Source: Chamaecyparis obtusa (taxonomy: Eukaryota > Streptophyta > Pinopsida > Cupressales > Cupressaceae). Taken from it: a DNA stretch of 64,000 bases. Of this stretch, positions 21,940 to 34,600 are shown in pieces; the first letter of the stretch is position 1, and each line of letters begins with the position of its first letter. The DNA is taken from NCBI GenBank assembly GCA_027943335.1, contig BSBK01006431.1:126501-190500 (forward strand), read 5' to 3'. The position numbers and the translations under genes were made by a program. The notes beneath the pieces were generated by a model, which saw nothing but the letters and a program-made list of their open reading frames with translations, was not told where the DNA came from and did no database searches.

Positions 21940-23106
21940 ATCGGCAACTTATCGCCGATGGCAAAATTTTTTTTATCGGCAAATATCATAGATCAGTCGG
22001 GAACTTCTCGGGAAAATATCGGGAACTTCAAAAGTATTCTTAAATTTAGTTACAAATGCATTTTTTTTGCAAAATTCAATAAGGAGATGCATCAAATGTG
22101 TGAATAAATGAGTAAACAAACCAAACAAGCTGATCTAGATATATATACATGCAAATAGGATACAAAATTACATCCTCTTGTGGAATTTTGATGGCTCATA
22201 GCCATAGTTGGATAGTCTAAACTATGAAGCAAACTAAAAATAGCAAATTGTCTTTGTAAAACTAAAAGCAAATACAAGTGTCAAGCACAATATCAAAATA
22301 GTCTACATCTTCCTCTTCCCCCTCCTAGCAGCTCTATTAAACATTGGTGGAATGGGAGGGGTCTAGCCATAGAGAAATATACAAAAAAATAAGAGAAATA
22401 TACATAATTGTAAAACTAAATAATTTCATAGTATGAATCTGTGATGCTTGATCATTAATCAATGCAAAATGTCAAAGTCTTCATAACTAGGTCTTAGGTA
22501 GTTTTTGTTGGTGGCTGTTTTCAAGTCCTTAGGTCCAGCAAATGAGGTTTGAGTGATTTTGGCTTGTTGGGAAGTCATGTCTGTCTAGGATTTGGGTGAG
22601 AGCTAAGCTAAGTCTGTTATAGAGATGGGGTCGAAACCAAGTAATTTGTGATAAAACGATTTAAAACCCTTGGAGAGTCCTTTTGCCAACTTCAGTTTGA
22701 CCTTAGAAAGCCATGATGGATTGTGGGAGGTAACCTTGTTGAAGGCTTGCTGAATGCTGAAATTTGGCTAAGTTTGGAATTTTTCGAAAACCCCCAAAAT
22801 CTAGAATCTGCATCTTAACTCCTATTAAGCTAGAACCTATCTCAAACATGATGAAAGTATTTATACAAATATAACTTAAAGTATAAGAAATTAAATAAAT
22901 CAAACCTATAATTCAATGTTATATTTGTATAAATCCTCCCGCCCCTAAACTGTAAAATTGGAAATTGACATGAGCAGGACCCTGTGCGGATCCAGAACGG
23001 ATTGGTAAAAAAATCAATTTTGCACTTTTTTGGTCACCGTTTTAACTGGGTGCGAGATAAGTATTCAACTTATTGCGATAAGTTGCCGATATATCGACGA
23101 TAAGTT
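21940..23106. mobile_element. G1: DNA-transposon-like element with inverted ends
   Basis: A perfect 15-bp inverted repeat ATCGGCAACTTATCG is found at 21940-21954 and, inverted, at 23076-23090. Slightly further in or out, AACTTATCG.CGAT is also present at both ends, so the exact boundary is uncertain. The ends are packed with TATCGG / TCGGGAA motifs. The core (about 22440-22925) is the reverse complement of the core of G2 (41765-42375), which shows a mobile family. No transposase frame was seen. The right end lies inside a copia integrase frame (23107 onwards). A partial duplication ATATC flanks the 15-bp repeats. Confidence 0.65.
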
Positions 23107-23876
23107 GGAAGAAAAGGAATCTTTGTTGGGTATAGTGAAACTTCTAAAGCGTATAGAGTATTTGTACCTGGACACATAAATATTGATCTTAGTAGAGATG
23201 TAATATTTGAGGAAGACCTATCTTTTAAAATGGCTATAAATTCTATTGAGTCTGAAAGCAATATTCCACCTTCAGACCTAGAAGAGGATCTCGCTCCTGA
23301 GTTTCAGAGGGAGTATCCTGAAGAGGATGAAAATGAAGTACAAAACTCACCCCAAGAGAATCTTAAGAAAATACCACTTTGGGCCACCAAAACAAGGGAA
23401 GAATCAAAGAACTTTGTAGCTCCTTCAGGGACCTTTAGAGAAAGTAAAAGACTCCGAAGATTTTCTAGCTATGTGGCTTTAATGAACAACCTCTCTAAGT
23501 CTGAACCTTCTAATGCGTTAGAAGCCCTCAAACACCAAGTATGGAAGGATGCCTTGACAGAAGAATACCAGTCCATCTTAAAAAATGATGTTTGGGAAGT
23601 TGTTTCAAGGCCAAAGGATAAGTCTATTGTTTCATCCAAGTGGCTATTCAAAATCAAGTATGCTGTAAATGGTAGTATAGAGAAACATAAAGCGAAATTC
23701 GTTGGTAGAGGTTTCTCACAGAAAGAAAGAATTGATTATGAGAAAACTTTTGCACCTGTTGGCAGATATACCTGTATCAGAGCAGTTCTAGCCATCGCAA
23801 CAGCCAGAGGATGGAAAGTTCATCAGATGGATGTAAAGATTGCATTTCTAAATGGGAAAATAGAGAAATAAGTCTA
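23107..23876 (+). pseudogene. Ty1/copia integrase tail to reverse transcriptase, cut by E3
   Basis: The frame starts in the integrase C-terminal motif (GIFVGYSETSKAYRVFVPG) and runs through the linker into reverse transcriptase: VWKDALTEEYQSILKNDVWE, WLFKIKYAVNGSIEKHKAKF, then YEKTFAPVGRYTCIRAVLAI and MDVKIAFLNGKIEK with a stop at 23869-23871. E3 starts at 23877, and in family members the polymerase continues with the YVDD box, which is absent. The stretch is open for over 200 codons, so it decayed late or was cut early. Its left side is interrupted by G1. Confidence 0.8.
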
Positions 23877-24963
23877 TGTTGGCATAAAGCTTAGTTGTCA
23901 TCATTGACAAACATCAAACACACTAGTACTCATGATTGAATAATGGTGGTGAATCAATAGAATGACTAAGTGAAAATGTACCCTAAATGGTCATGTTTAT
24001 ACCGGTTTGGTCTTGTCTAACTGCCCTTGGCAAACGCACAGGATGCAGATTACTAACAGGTTGCACATCGGTTTGCACTCTATTGCAAACTTACCGGTTA
24101 GTGCTTTATAATCTGATCCGGATTATGCGGAAGTTAAACTGGAGTTAGCTTTTTTAGATGAACTGGAGTTAGCTTTATTTTTCTTGCGACTGTTTCGAGG
24201 TAAACTAAAGATCAGTTTGCAAGCTTTTTTATCAAGAGTTTTGCATGCGTTATTTTTGGAAGAGTTACAGCTTGGCGGCACCATTAGAAGTTTTTTGAAT
24301 AATATAATTTCTTATAAATACAGGTCATTATGCATGAGAAGATGTGTTGTTGAAAAGCAAGATTAAAGAGCAAGCAGAGCAGAAGAGTAAAGTCTTTTGA
24401 GAAGAATCACAGTCACAAAAGGTGAAAGAGAGAGAAAGATTCAATAGCCAAGCAGAGGAAAGGGTGAACATGTATGATTTGAATCGACAGATACAGTGTC
24501 AAAATAAGACCATTTCTTTTATTGTGAAGCATATTTAAATCCTTTAATGAGGGTGAAACTTAACAGGATCCATTGTATAAATCCCTTCACTAGGTGACAT
24601 CTTTGCTGATGTTTTAAGTCTTCTGATAAGGCGACTCCTCATAGGATCAAGATCTTAACCGATCTTCTATTAAATCCCTTAACCGGGTAGCACTTTGACC
24701 AGTGCTTTGTAAGCCTTTAAGAGGGCAACTTTATTAATGCAGTGGTGGAGTTTTGTGGGTTCTGTCCGACCGTGGTTTTTTCCTTCTAACCAAGGGTTTT
24801 CATGTATAAATTTTTTGTTGACGTGTGCATTTAATTTCTATTTATGATTCTTCAAGTATTCTTTTCATTTCAATATTAACAAAAATATTTAATTGAAAGA
24901 AAGAACACAAGAAATTGAATTTACTAGTTCAACCCCCCTCTCAGTAACCGATTAGGATTGACA
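23877..24963 (+). repeat. E3 5' LTR
   Basis: A 1087-bp LTR starting TGTTGGCATAAAGC and ending GATTAGGATTGACA, followed by ATTGGTATCATAGC (primer-binding site, 24964-24977). The 5' end resembles family B LTRs (TGTTGGCAT); the 3' half is family A. Confidence 0.85.
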
Positions 24964-25020
24964 ATTGGTATCATAGCCTGGTTCTCATGGATAGAAAGCT
25001 TAACTGCTTGAGAAAAGATC

Positions 25021-26115
25021 ATGGAGGGTTACAGGTATCAAAAGCAGCTGAAAGAAGCCAATGAGATCATTAACTCTCTTGAAAACATACCGAGAAGATC
25101 TCTTGCCAAGAGGAAAGAGCTAACTCTACAACTGAGTGAAAGTCAGGAAACAAATGAAGAACTCTCTCGATAGAGTGGTTATGATGAAGCTGAACAAGCG
25201 GTCATTGATCTCATGGAGAAGAATTTGAATCTAACTAATCAAATCTCTAATTTGAAAAGAGAACAGGAAGGTCATGCTCTGAGGATGACCGAACTCATTG
25301 AAGCAAGTAGGAAAGCTGAGGATGAAAAGAATAGTGCCATAGAAACACAGCTGACTGCTGATAGAGAGCAAGAAACCTGGCTGAAGATGCATTAAGAGAG
25401 ATTGATGCTCTTATACTGCAACTGCATGCAGACATGCAAGGCATAAATCAGGAGAATGCAATCATGCATGAACACTTGCATGATAAAGATGAGGCATGCA
25501 AAGAAATGGCTGTTGAAGTTGAAAAACTGAAAGAATAGCCAAAAACTCTTGAAGAGAGGAATGAGAAACTGAGAAGGTATAATGAAAGTTCTGAGAAGCT
25601 TGATGAGCAATTGAAAGCTCAAAGAAAGCACAAAGATCCCACAATAGTTGGATACATTGGTCAAAACAACAATGAAACCGGTGATTCCTCTGGAATGAAG
25701 CAAACCAGGAAGGAAAAGAAGAAACCGATAGGAGACAAAGGTAAAACGATCTTCAAACCCTCTTGCAAACATTGTGGCAAACCGGGTCATAAATCAAATG
25801 ACTACATGAATGCACCAGTGAAACTGTTCACCACTAACAGTTACTGCAGCAACTGTTATAAGTATGGTCACAGGAGCTTTGAATGCAGGTCTTGTTCTAA
25901 CAATGTGTCCGGTGGAAGTTGGAGAAGCTTTAAAGGTTATTTCTATGCATGCAATAAATTTAGACACAAGGCTGAATAATGCAGGTCTAAAACCCTGACA
26001 CTCAAATCTCCACTGAGATCGGTATTTCATAGTAGGAATGTTAACCGGGGCACATCTAACTGTGCTACCTGTGGACCATCAAGGCATAAGAACACTGAAT
26101 GTTACTGTAATTAAT
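25021..26115 (+). pseudogene. E3 ORF1: coiled-coil Gag-like protein with zinc knuckles
   Basis: The ATG is at 25021 (MEGYRYQKQLKEANEIINSL). Stops occur near 25170, 25395 and 25536. Knuckles in order: CKHCGKPGHKSNDY (last Cys to Tyr, as in E1), CSNCYKYGHRSFEC, CNKFRHKAE.C with an in-frame stop, and CATCGPSGHKNTEC. The shared Cys-to-Tyr change in knuckle 1 of E1 and E3 but not E2 suggests that E1 and E3 belong to one sublineage. The protein would package RNA; the copy is dead. Confidence 0.65.
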
Positions 26116-26169
26116 AGAGTAACCATTAACAAATGTTACTGTTTGCTAATTACCGTTACAACCTAAGTG

Positions 26170-26179
26170 TATAAAAGGG
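26170..26179 (+). promoter_or_regulatory. Internal TATA box upstream of E3 ORF2
   Basis: TATAAAAGGG lies in the ORF1-ORF2 spacer, 158 bp before the ATG at 26328. The spacer around it is conserved with E1 (AACAAATGTTACTGTTTGC and the TTGCGATTTGTGATT block). Confidence 0.5.
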
Positions 26180-26327
26180 AAAGCCGATTACTCATTTCAC
26201 TTTACATTGCGATTTGTGATTATTGATTTAAAAGCTTGAGTAATCTTTCTTGCTGTGATTTGCGATATTTGCTTTGCAAATTCCGTAAATCTAGTCAAGA
26301 ACTTTTTGTGTTTTCCGGTCAAGCAAA

Positions 26328-26440
26328 ATGGCATCATCAGCTTCTGTAGTGAGTCTGATTGACATCAATCAACTCGACAAACCTGTATATGATATAATGG
26401 CGGTGCATGATAGAGCCAATGACCTGTATATGATATTATT
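26328..26440 (+). pseudogene. E3 ORF2 start
   Basis: The frame starts MASSASVVSLIDINQLDKPV, continues for a few more codons of ORF2 (YDIMAVHDRAND) and is then lost at the truncation point. It matches E1 ORF2 at 6902. Confidence 0.55.
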
Positions 26441-28834
26441 GTAATTAGTATTGAATCAGTGTCAAACTGATTAAGGTGTTCAATGCTGTGTATTACCAAA
26501 AGTTGTGACGATTAGTGTGAAGTACATTGAACAGAAACATAGTTTTATATATTCCTTTACAATTTGAATACTCGAATTACAAGTTCACTTCATTTACATA
26601 CACTGAGTTTTAGACTGCTGCAAATAAACATCAACACTGTTAGAATCAAGATATATATATATAACCAGTATTGCATTTATATATAAAAGAAGAAATTGAA
26701 ATTTGAATAATAAATTTGCCTTGATTTAACAAGTTAAAAAGATTTTTGGTTTGCATCGTAAGGAATTCATTCAGCAGGTTTGTGCAAACAAAAAAGAATG
26801 TTTATTGAGTAAAAAATTCTCATTTCAGCCCATTATTGGTGGACAGGCCTCTCTTATGCTGGCTGTACAGACTCACAGAGGGTTTGAGTTTCCTATGCTT
26901 GGATGCCTAAGGTTTTGGGCAGATTTATGCAGCAAATGGGGCGCCTAGGAGTCGTATATGTTTGGATGAAATTTTGATGGAGCAGAAGATAGGGTTTGTA
27001 AGGTTTTGGCATTATTTTGGAGTCCCAATTAGGTGGTATGAAACCAAAAACAGTTCAATTTTGAAATAGCAGCTAATGGATATGCTTGTAGTGGCTTTTC
27101 GATGTTATTTGGCCATCTGGATATTGTTCTTTTTAATGATATATTGTTGTCCAAACTTATTATGAAATCTGAAAGCAATTTTCAGTTGTGGGTATTTCAA
27201 ATATTTAGCTTCGAGTGATATTTTTGTTGAATATTATTGCAGGTATTGTCTATTGCATTATCTATTTCCACATTCTGGATTTACCATCGAAACATTATAT
27301 CAAATGCTTTGAAAAACAACCGAAATTGCAACTAAAAAAGTAAGGATGTATATTATGACAGTAGGGGAACCTCATCTTTGAATGAACAAAACAGTCCAAT
27401 CCCTCAAGCACTATAATCCTAACACAAATTTATTTGTAAATTATATTCCTAATACATTGATCTCGAACTTCACAAACCTTTGAATTCATCCCTATCTTTG
27501 CTACTTAATTATAAATTAAATGACGGTTTTTTGAGGAAATGTAGAATGGAAACACCATATTTATCTCAGGAAGCTTTTGAAGAGAGAGAAACTCGACTAT
27601 GGCAGTAGTAATTGCCTGCCACGTATTCATGTAGGAAATTGGCATATAGAATGAGTTATGTGAATAAAATTCATACGATCTTATCCCATTTTCTAATTCT
27701 TTTAGGACCTTGGCTATGGATGCAATTTGGCCCTTGCTCTTTTAGCTGCATATGTTTTGTTTTTCTATGATTATGTGTTTGTTTTCTTGAAGCTTTTATC
27801 TAGTCGAAATAGAATGGATGCCTGTTCTCTTTAATTTTGTAAGAAGATACAAGACATGATTTTTCTGTCTTATGTTAATCCTAAAAGGTGCAAGTGTCCT
27901 CCCATCCTTTTCAAAAAGCAATACGATTATGTGCATTATAGATTTCATAAGGGAATGCAACAAACACAAAAGACAATGTTATTCATCAATTTTGGATTAT
28001 GGCCTTGCATCTAAGGCATGTACAATCATGGAATGCATCATTGCATTGACACAACCTCTCCTACCACTCTCTGCCAAAACCCACTGAGGAGGAATAATAT
28101 AATTTATGTTGTCCTACGTATTCTGTACATCTTTCAGTCGTCGGCTAAAAGGAAGATAGTACAATGCTACTGTACTTCAGTCCGTTGATGCTCCTATATG
28201 TTTTCTATCTCTCCTTAGCACATTTTTTGTTGATTATGTAGAATCTAGATGATACCAGAAAACAGCAGGTACTGTGTTTATGGATAATCTATTAGCCACG
28301 TCTTTCTAGCAAGGAAGAAATATTCCCATGACCGGCTTATTCATTGCAGTTTACAACATATATAGATGTATTCTGAACAACTGACTTTGCTGTTTTGTAA
28401 CTCGCTGTTTTGTAACTTGCAACTGATGAAAAGTGGAAGTTTAATCATGATGGGAAGTACAAAAAGCTTTGAAACGAGCCTGCCAGTTATTCTACTTTTT
28501 GTTCCATTTGGATCATTGTAGAGCTTTAAAGGGATGTTTTGAAGGCTACAAATAGAGGTGGAGAGCATGGCTATGATGAGAGGAGGAGAATTGAATGGTT
28601 GTATCTCTAAAAGGTGGAATGCTTTGTTTTGACGAAAGGAAGAGAATTGAATAGTTTTATCTCTGAGAAAGTAGAAGAAACAACCTCAAGTAGTAAGTGT
28701 GTCTTGAAATGAAGCTCAAGATGTAAAAGAGCCTTGAAATATGCTGTAAAAAAATGTATATTTGTTTATTGGAGGATTGAACTAAGGTAAAAGAACAATT
28801 ACCTCTTACTAAATTCAGTTGTTTATACTTGATA
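26441..28834. other. Unassigned AT-rich DNA upstream of the Dicer-like exons
   Basis: No exon or element was recognised. It may belong to a long intron of the Dicer-like gene, because the next upstream helicase exon (the QxRGRAR motif) is not present here. Confidence 0.35.
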
Positions 28835-29066
28835 GGGTTTAACCTAGGATGCCCGGTCCGGTTCGGGTTCAAGTTTGGGTTTGAAGAACCGGTTCGCCGG
28901 TATGGCAAACTTTTGAAATAGGTTTTGGGTTCGTTAGTACAAAACCATGTAAAAATTATATATATAGCCTAGAAGCATGAATTAAGATTAGAATGCCACA
29001 TAGTAACATAAAAACAACAAAAACACTATAAACTTGTAATCATAGCATCATATCTATTATCAACAT

Positions 29067-29097
29067 TGTTATTACTAACCGGTTACTGAGAGTAGTG

Positions 29098-29128
<31 letters not shown>

Positions 29129-30141
29129 TGGTGAATCAGTAAACACAATTTCTATTCCAATTAAACCTTATATATATATATTCTTTCAGTATTAACAGAA
29201 TATAATCAATCACTCATAAACAGAAATAGAAATACATAGGTCAACACAACATATATCGGTGGAAACCCTTGGTTAGAAGGAGAAAATGACGGTGGGACAA
29301 AACGCACAACTTTACTATTGCAGTAATAATGGTGCCCTGTGATGAGCTTACAAAGCACTTGTAAGAGTGCTACCCGGTAAAGGGAATTGATAGAAGACCT
29401 GTTAAGATCTTGACCCTATTAGGAGTCGCCTTGCAAAAGGACTTTCAACACCAATTAAGATGTTACCCGGTTAAGAGATTTATACAACGAACCTGTTAGG
29501 GTTCACCCTGATCTAGGGATTTGAATATGCTTAACAATGTAAAAGCAATGATTTGTAATGACACTTTCTGTTTGATTAGATCATACATGTTACCCTTTCT
29601 GCTCTGCTTGGCTGTTGAACCTCTCTGACTTTCACCTCTTGTGACTGTAGCTTCTCTCAGAAGATATTTCTCTCGTGCTCTGTATATTTAACAACACTTC
29701 TTGTGTATCCCGTGACCCATGACTTGTATTTATAAGACATTTATCTTATTAAGGAATACTTCTCATAGTTTCGCCAAGCTCTAAACTCACCCATAAATCA
29801 TGCATGCAATGAACTTGGAAAATGATCTTGATTTTACTTTAAAACATCCGCGTAGAAATAAAGCTATCTCCTGTTAAAAAGCTAACTCCAGTTCTAATCG
29901 GTGAATGCTCTGTATAATCCGGTTTTAACTGAAACAGCTCCGCATAATCCGGTTCAGATTAACAAGTAGTCGACCAGTATTTAAACTTACACCCTGTTGG
30001 CCTCGGTATGTCTTAGAAGACCGGTTGTTAACACTTTATTTGGTCTACCGGTATATACTAAGGAGTATAAAGAGTCTAATGGTTCAAGGGGGAATGATGT
30101 TTGCTTTTAACTTAACCAATGACAACTTAAATATGTCAACA
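29067..30141 (-). mobile_element. A4: family-A solo LTR
   Basis: A 1075-bp unit with TGTTATTACTAACCGG at the left and ATGTCAACA at the right. It is flanked by a perfect duplication, AACAT (29062-29066 and 30142-30146). No internal sequence remains. The G run near the LTR 3' terminus has grown to 28 (29101-29128). Confidence 0.9.
29101..29128. repeat. 28-bp poly-G run in solo LTR A4
   Basis: Twenty-eight consecutive G in the LTR 3' end, where other copies have 5-8 G or C. The exact length may be unreliable in the assembly. Confidence 0.85.
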
Positions 30142-31430
30142 AACATCAAAATATTTAAATAATATTGAGTTCAGGTATCATTGTTTTGTGTCTTGAGTTT
30201 CAACAGTTGGAAGTTTATACTAAGTTTCAATCATCTAATGGATTTTCTACATCTTCTTCATCTTCTTCTTCTTCATCAAAGGCTTTAGTTGATTCACAAA
30301 CAGTGCCAATGCCAATGGGATCAACTGCACTAATAACATTCCCGCTTTCCAAGTCCTCAAATGCTTATTAGTTTTTCACTGTACAGAGATCTTGTTTGTT
30401 TGTAATTAACTTCCTACTTGAAAAATGTTATAAAAGTAGCTTGCAACTCCCTTCACCTATTGAAGATATTTTTAATGTTTAAAATATGATATATCACTAT
30501 AGAGAGCTTCCAAATAATTGGACAGGGGTCATTATCAGCAATTGGATATAAAAATTTCACTATAAGAAATCTTGAGTGCTAGTTTACTTTGATGTAATAA
30601 ATATCTGAACTTCAGCAAATTTTGTTTTGTAATGTTAAAGATCTTATTCAAATTCTGTAATAATTGTTTTCTGCACTAAACTATAGAATGTTTCTCAGTG
30701 CAATTGTACCTGGTTCACACTTGGTCTGCTTGGGTCTGTCCTGTTTTGACATGGTTCGACTTGGAGAAACCAGCCTGGCTGGGTTCGAACCCAGGTGGAA
30801 GCCACAGGCGAACGGGGACCAGGACCAAGGACCGGTTTGAAATTCGTTTGGGCCGGAGGGCCAAGGGGACAACTGCATAATTTAGGGTTTGACTAATGGA
30901 AATCATTGTGTTTGTTTTGCTTCTTTTTAAAAAAAAAATCTCAGCTCTTTAACTTTTCCGTGATGTCATTGAGATTTGGAAATCGAGGTATGACTGTAGA
31001 TGAGATTTTATTTTTACACAGTTTCTGAAAATTTTGGTGGATATTATGTATCAATTTATTAGAAAGCAGATTGGTAAATTTTCTATCGATTGTTGTGTCA
31101 GTGTAGCTAATGGTAGACATTGAAATTACTTGTTGAATTTGATGGCTGAAGAAAATGCAACATATTTTTTAACACTTCTCGCAGTGCTTGTATACTGGTA
31201 TCTGATTTTGATATATTCAATCCCTTGTCATGTGCCTTGTGCACTTCTGATATAACTCATGAAATATTTGCATATACAAAATTCTGAGCAATGGTTTTTT
31301 TATTTTTATTTTGAATTGCAGAAGGAAAGTTTCTATTATTGCTAGCATATGTTATTGTAATTATTTCTGTTTCAGTTTGGTAGTCGGTTTAGAAATTGAC
31401 ATGCAACATATCTTTTTGTGGGATGTAAAG

Positions 31431-31646
31431 TGACAACGAGAAACAAAAGGAGCTGTTATTTCATATAATCAAAAGTGAGGAGTCACTGAGGGAGATGGCT
31501 ATGGATAGAAATCGTACTCCTTCTTTTCAAGATAAAAAAACCATTGACACAGATGTGTATTCTGTTGAATCTACTGGTGCTACAATTAATTGTGATGCAA
31601 GCATCAGTTTCATATACAAGTATTGTGCGAAATTGCCTGGAGATAC
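31431..31646 (+). CDS. DCL4: DCL4-like exon a: end of helicase, start of DUF283
   Basis: The acceptor is AAAG at 31427-31430; a TAA in the same frame just upstream (31426-31428) rules out a longer exon. The donor is GTAAGT at 31647. The exon ends with YKYCAKLPGDT, a strongly conserved Dicer block. It begins with one base and ends with two bases of split codons. Confidence 0.85.
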
Positions 31647-34600
31647 GTAAGTAACTATCATCATCATGATAAAGCCTATAGTTTGGTGTATTTGCAAACT
31701 TCCAGATTAATCTGGTCTCATTATTAAATTGAGCTAATCTTAGAATTTAGTTATAGCATATGAATTACAATTACTGATTTAAAGTTCTGTGGCCATAGTA
31801 TGTGCTGAAGTGTTTGGCATTCAACTGACTTTGAGATAATTGGTTCAGCTATTATTCACCTAGACCAGAGTTTATTCCACGAAAGGTGGAGGGTGAAGAT
31901 AACTTGTACCAATGTATATTGAAGTTGCCACCTAATGCTCCTTTTCATGAGGTAATTAGTCCACGAAGCGCAAAACTTCTTCATGCAAAGCAACTTGCAT
32001 GCCTAGAAGCATGCAAAAAATTACATAAAGTTGGAGCTGTCAATGATTATTTTCAGACAGTTACAGAACTGCTGCCTCAAGAAGAAGAATTCATGAATTC
32101 ATGCAAAAAAATTATTACAGATGCAGGTAAGAAATGGTTGATTTTTGCTTTTTTGTTTAATTTGAAAACAAGAATGATGTGATAATTTATCTACTACTTG
32201 TAGCTACTGAAGTAGGGATGATTTTGCTTTCAAATTCAAGTTCTATAAATTGCTACAGGGTTTCTTTTCTTGTCTTATCTTTTGAATATCTAGAGACCCT
32301 TTCTAATGGCTGTGGAAGTTACGGAACTGCATGAATTAAATAACAAATTATATGTGGGGTTGGAGGTAATTGAATATGTCACCAGTAATAGAGTTACATG
32401 CTATCAACAAAAAACCAATCATTTAGAGACTTTTTTCGCATGCTATAATGTTGTGTTTAGCAGGCCTGTTGAGTTTTATTAAGAAAAAATACACTTCTAT
32501 TATCAATTTGTATCCTTTTTAGATTTTCAGTCGTTAAGCACACAAATGACTTGTTAAAAAGGCTCCAGAAAAAAAGCATTACGCTCATTCGGCTGTTACA
32601 ATATGATTCACAATTCTTATTGCTTCCAAGATTCGCTAACCCTAATGATTAGTCCACGGGAACCAACTGCATAGGCTAATGACTCCACCACGCTGAACTA
32701 GCTCAGGAAGAGGACATTACAGTCTGCCCTTCTAGAAATTGTTTTTCTGGGAGCAACCTCAACTCATAGTGCTGTAGGATCTTCTCATTCTCTCTGTTGG
32801 ATCTTCTACTGGGAAGTTCCTCCATTTGAGCAAATACTATGTGATGTTCCTACTTGAATGAGTTTGCTCTTTGGTATTGATGATGGCCTCTGAAATCAGA
32901 ATCGGTTTCACCTCCTTGTCCAATGTTGGTAACTTATATGGTAGAATTACATTGTGTTCGAGTGCCTTCTTTAGCCTGGATACATGAAACACATTGTGAA
33001 CTCTGCTGCTAGCTGGTAATTGAAGCTCATAGGTAACTTCCCCAACCCTTCAAATAACTTTGAAAGGTCCCTGCAATGTAGGCTTGACCTTCTTTGCTCC
33101 ACTCCTTTTATGGGTGGACTGTTTGTAAGGTTGTAATTGAAAATATACCATGGCCCCAACCTCAATGTTTCTGTTAACTTTGTGTTGATCAACATACAAC
33201 TTTTGCTGATTTCGTGCTTGCTGCAAGATTTGTCTTAAGGATTTTATTATGTCATGGCAGTCCTGCAATGAATTTTTTGTGCTAGGCACTTATTTGTCTC
33301 CTAGAAGATAATCCATGAAATGAGGAGCCCCATAACCATACAACGGCATAAGTGGTGACATCCTAATGGACGTGTGATATGTGGTTTTATAGCAATAGTC
33401 AGAAAGGTGCAACCATCTAATCCAAGCTCTTGGTTGTCCAAAAACATAATTTCTACTACATTGAAGGGTTTGCACCTTGGACCCACACACCTGGTCTAGG
33501 TGCGCGCCCACAGAGTACTGACGAGAGGGGCCCATAAAAAGCAAAATAAAAACACTATTAAGCAATTTTTTTTTTCTTTTTTTGAAAACACCCTAAAATG
33601 GCCCCTTATGAGGTCATTCAAACCTAAAACATATTCATTTTGTTCTTTATTTTCTCTCAACTTATTTTGTCTCCATTTTGGCATTTCAAAGGGCAATTGG
33701 TTCTTTTCGAAAGGGATCATTCGTGGAGTGCCATATAGCTTCCATAAAGGTGTTAATGATTTGTAGCCTCAGTCAAATTAGTCCTATCGATGAAATCATA
33801 TGCATGAGTAAATTCTATGACTTTTATATAATGTTGATCATTGATAATTATCAGCATGATTAATAATTTAGTAATCATGTGTATACAAATACAGATATAT
33901 AATAATAATAATATATACTTTATTATTATTATATATATGTATATTCGTATATACATAACTGTGATTGAAAACACAATTATTAATCATGCTTTTCAAAATA
34001 AAGAGAGATTAAGATGCAAAATCGATAATGAATATCGCTTACTGTTTACCACCTACCATAAAATGGATTTAATGCATACTACTGAAGGAAATTATAAGTA
34101 GATATTAGAGAATTGCCTGATATTCCGTTAATCATAACCAAATTTACATCCAATGCAAGCATAACATATTATGTTATCAGTTTTTGTTCCCTTTCTCTTC
34201 CATCCGAGAGAATACATATATCATCCATAGGGGTGCGATTAAACCGTCGTGACATAACCACTTACCCTTCGTCCACTAACGACCCAGACTATCAACTTAA
34301 TTAACATAACACTGACATACATACAAGTTTACCAACAACATCATCCCCCCCCAAAAAAAACAAGTCGTTTCCGACGACTAATGACAAAAACAAAGACAAT
34401 GTTTACAAATATAGCCAGTGAAAACCATGACTAAACTGAAGGGAGAAGAGGAAGCATCCCTGAATAAAAAATTGGCTGTGCTGAAGATGCCAATTGCGTC
34501 GGAAGCTCATAAACCTGTTGTGTGCGAGCCTTTAGGTCCCACTCGGTAACCATCAGGGCTGCCTCGAGAAGCTCCATTCCCTTTACATCAGTATCCTCTC

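Larger units (their letters stand above)
23877..26440 (+). mobile_element. E3: truncated family-A LTR element
   Basis: A 5' LTR (23877-24963), primer-binding site, ORF1 and the first codons of ORF2 can be read. The element breaks off at about 26405-26440, with no 3' LTR nearby. The junction contains a short duplicated ACCTGTATATGATAT. It supplies the third independent copy that supports the A family architecture. Confidence 0.8.
28835..30890. mobile_element. G3: possible element with GGTTCG-rich ends, split by an A solo LTR
   Basis: GC-rich clusters of GGTTCGGGTTC / CCGGTTCGCC occur at 28850-28930. Related clusters (GGTTCGAACCC, GACCGGTTTGAAATTCG) occur at 30720-30870, in otherwise AT-rich DNA. 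This resembles the motif-packed ends of G1 and G2. Clear terminal inverted repeats and a target duplication could not be fixed. A short frame at 30165-30371 with a serine run lies inside and is not convincing as a gene. Confidence 0.35.

Noticed and set aside
30165..30371. 68-codon frame with a serine run
   Set aside because: Low-complexity TCTTCATCT repeat creates the frame; no splice or promoter context.
30770..30800. GGGTTCGAACCC, like the T arm / B box of a tRNA gene
   Set aside because: No acceptor stem, D arm or anticodon arm can be built around it; it is one of the GGTTCG motifs of the G3 end cluster.
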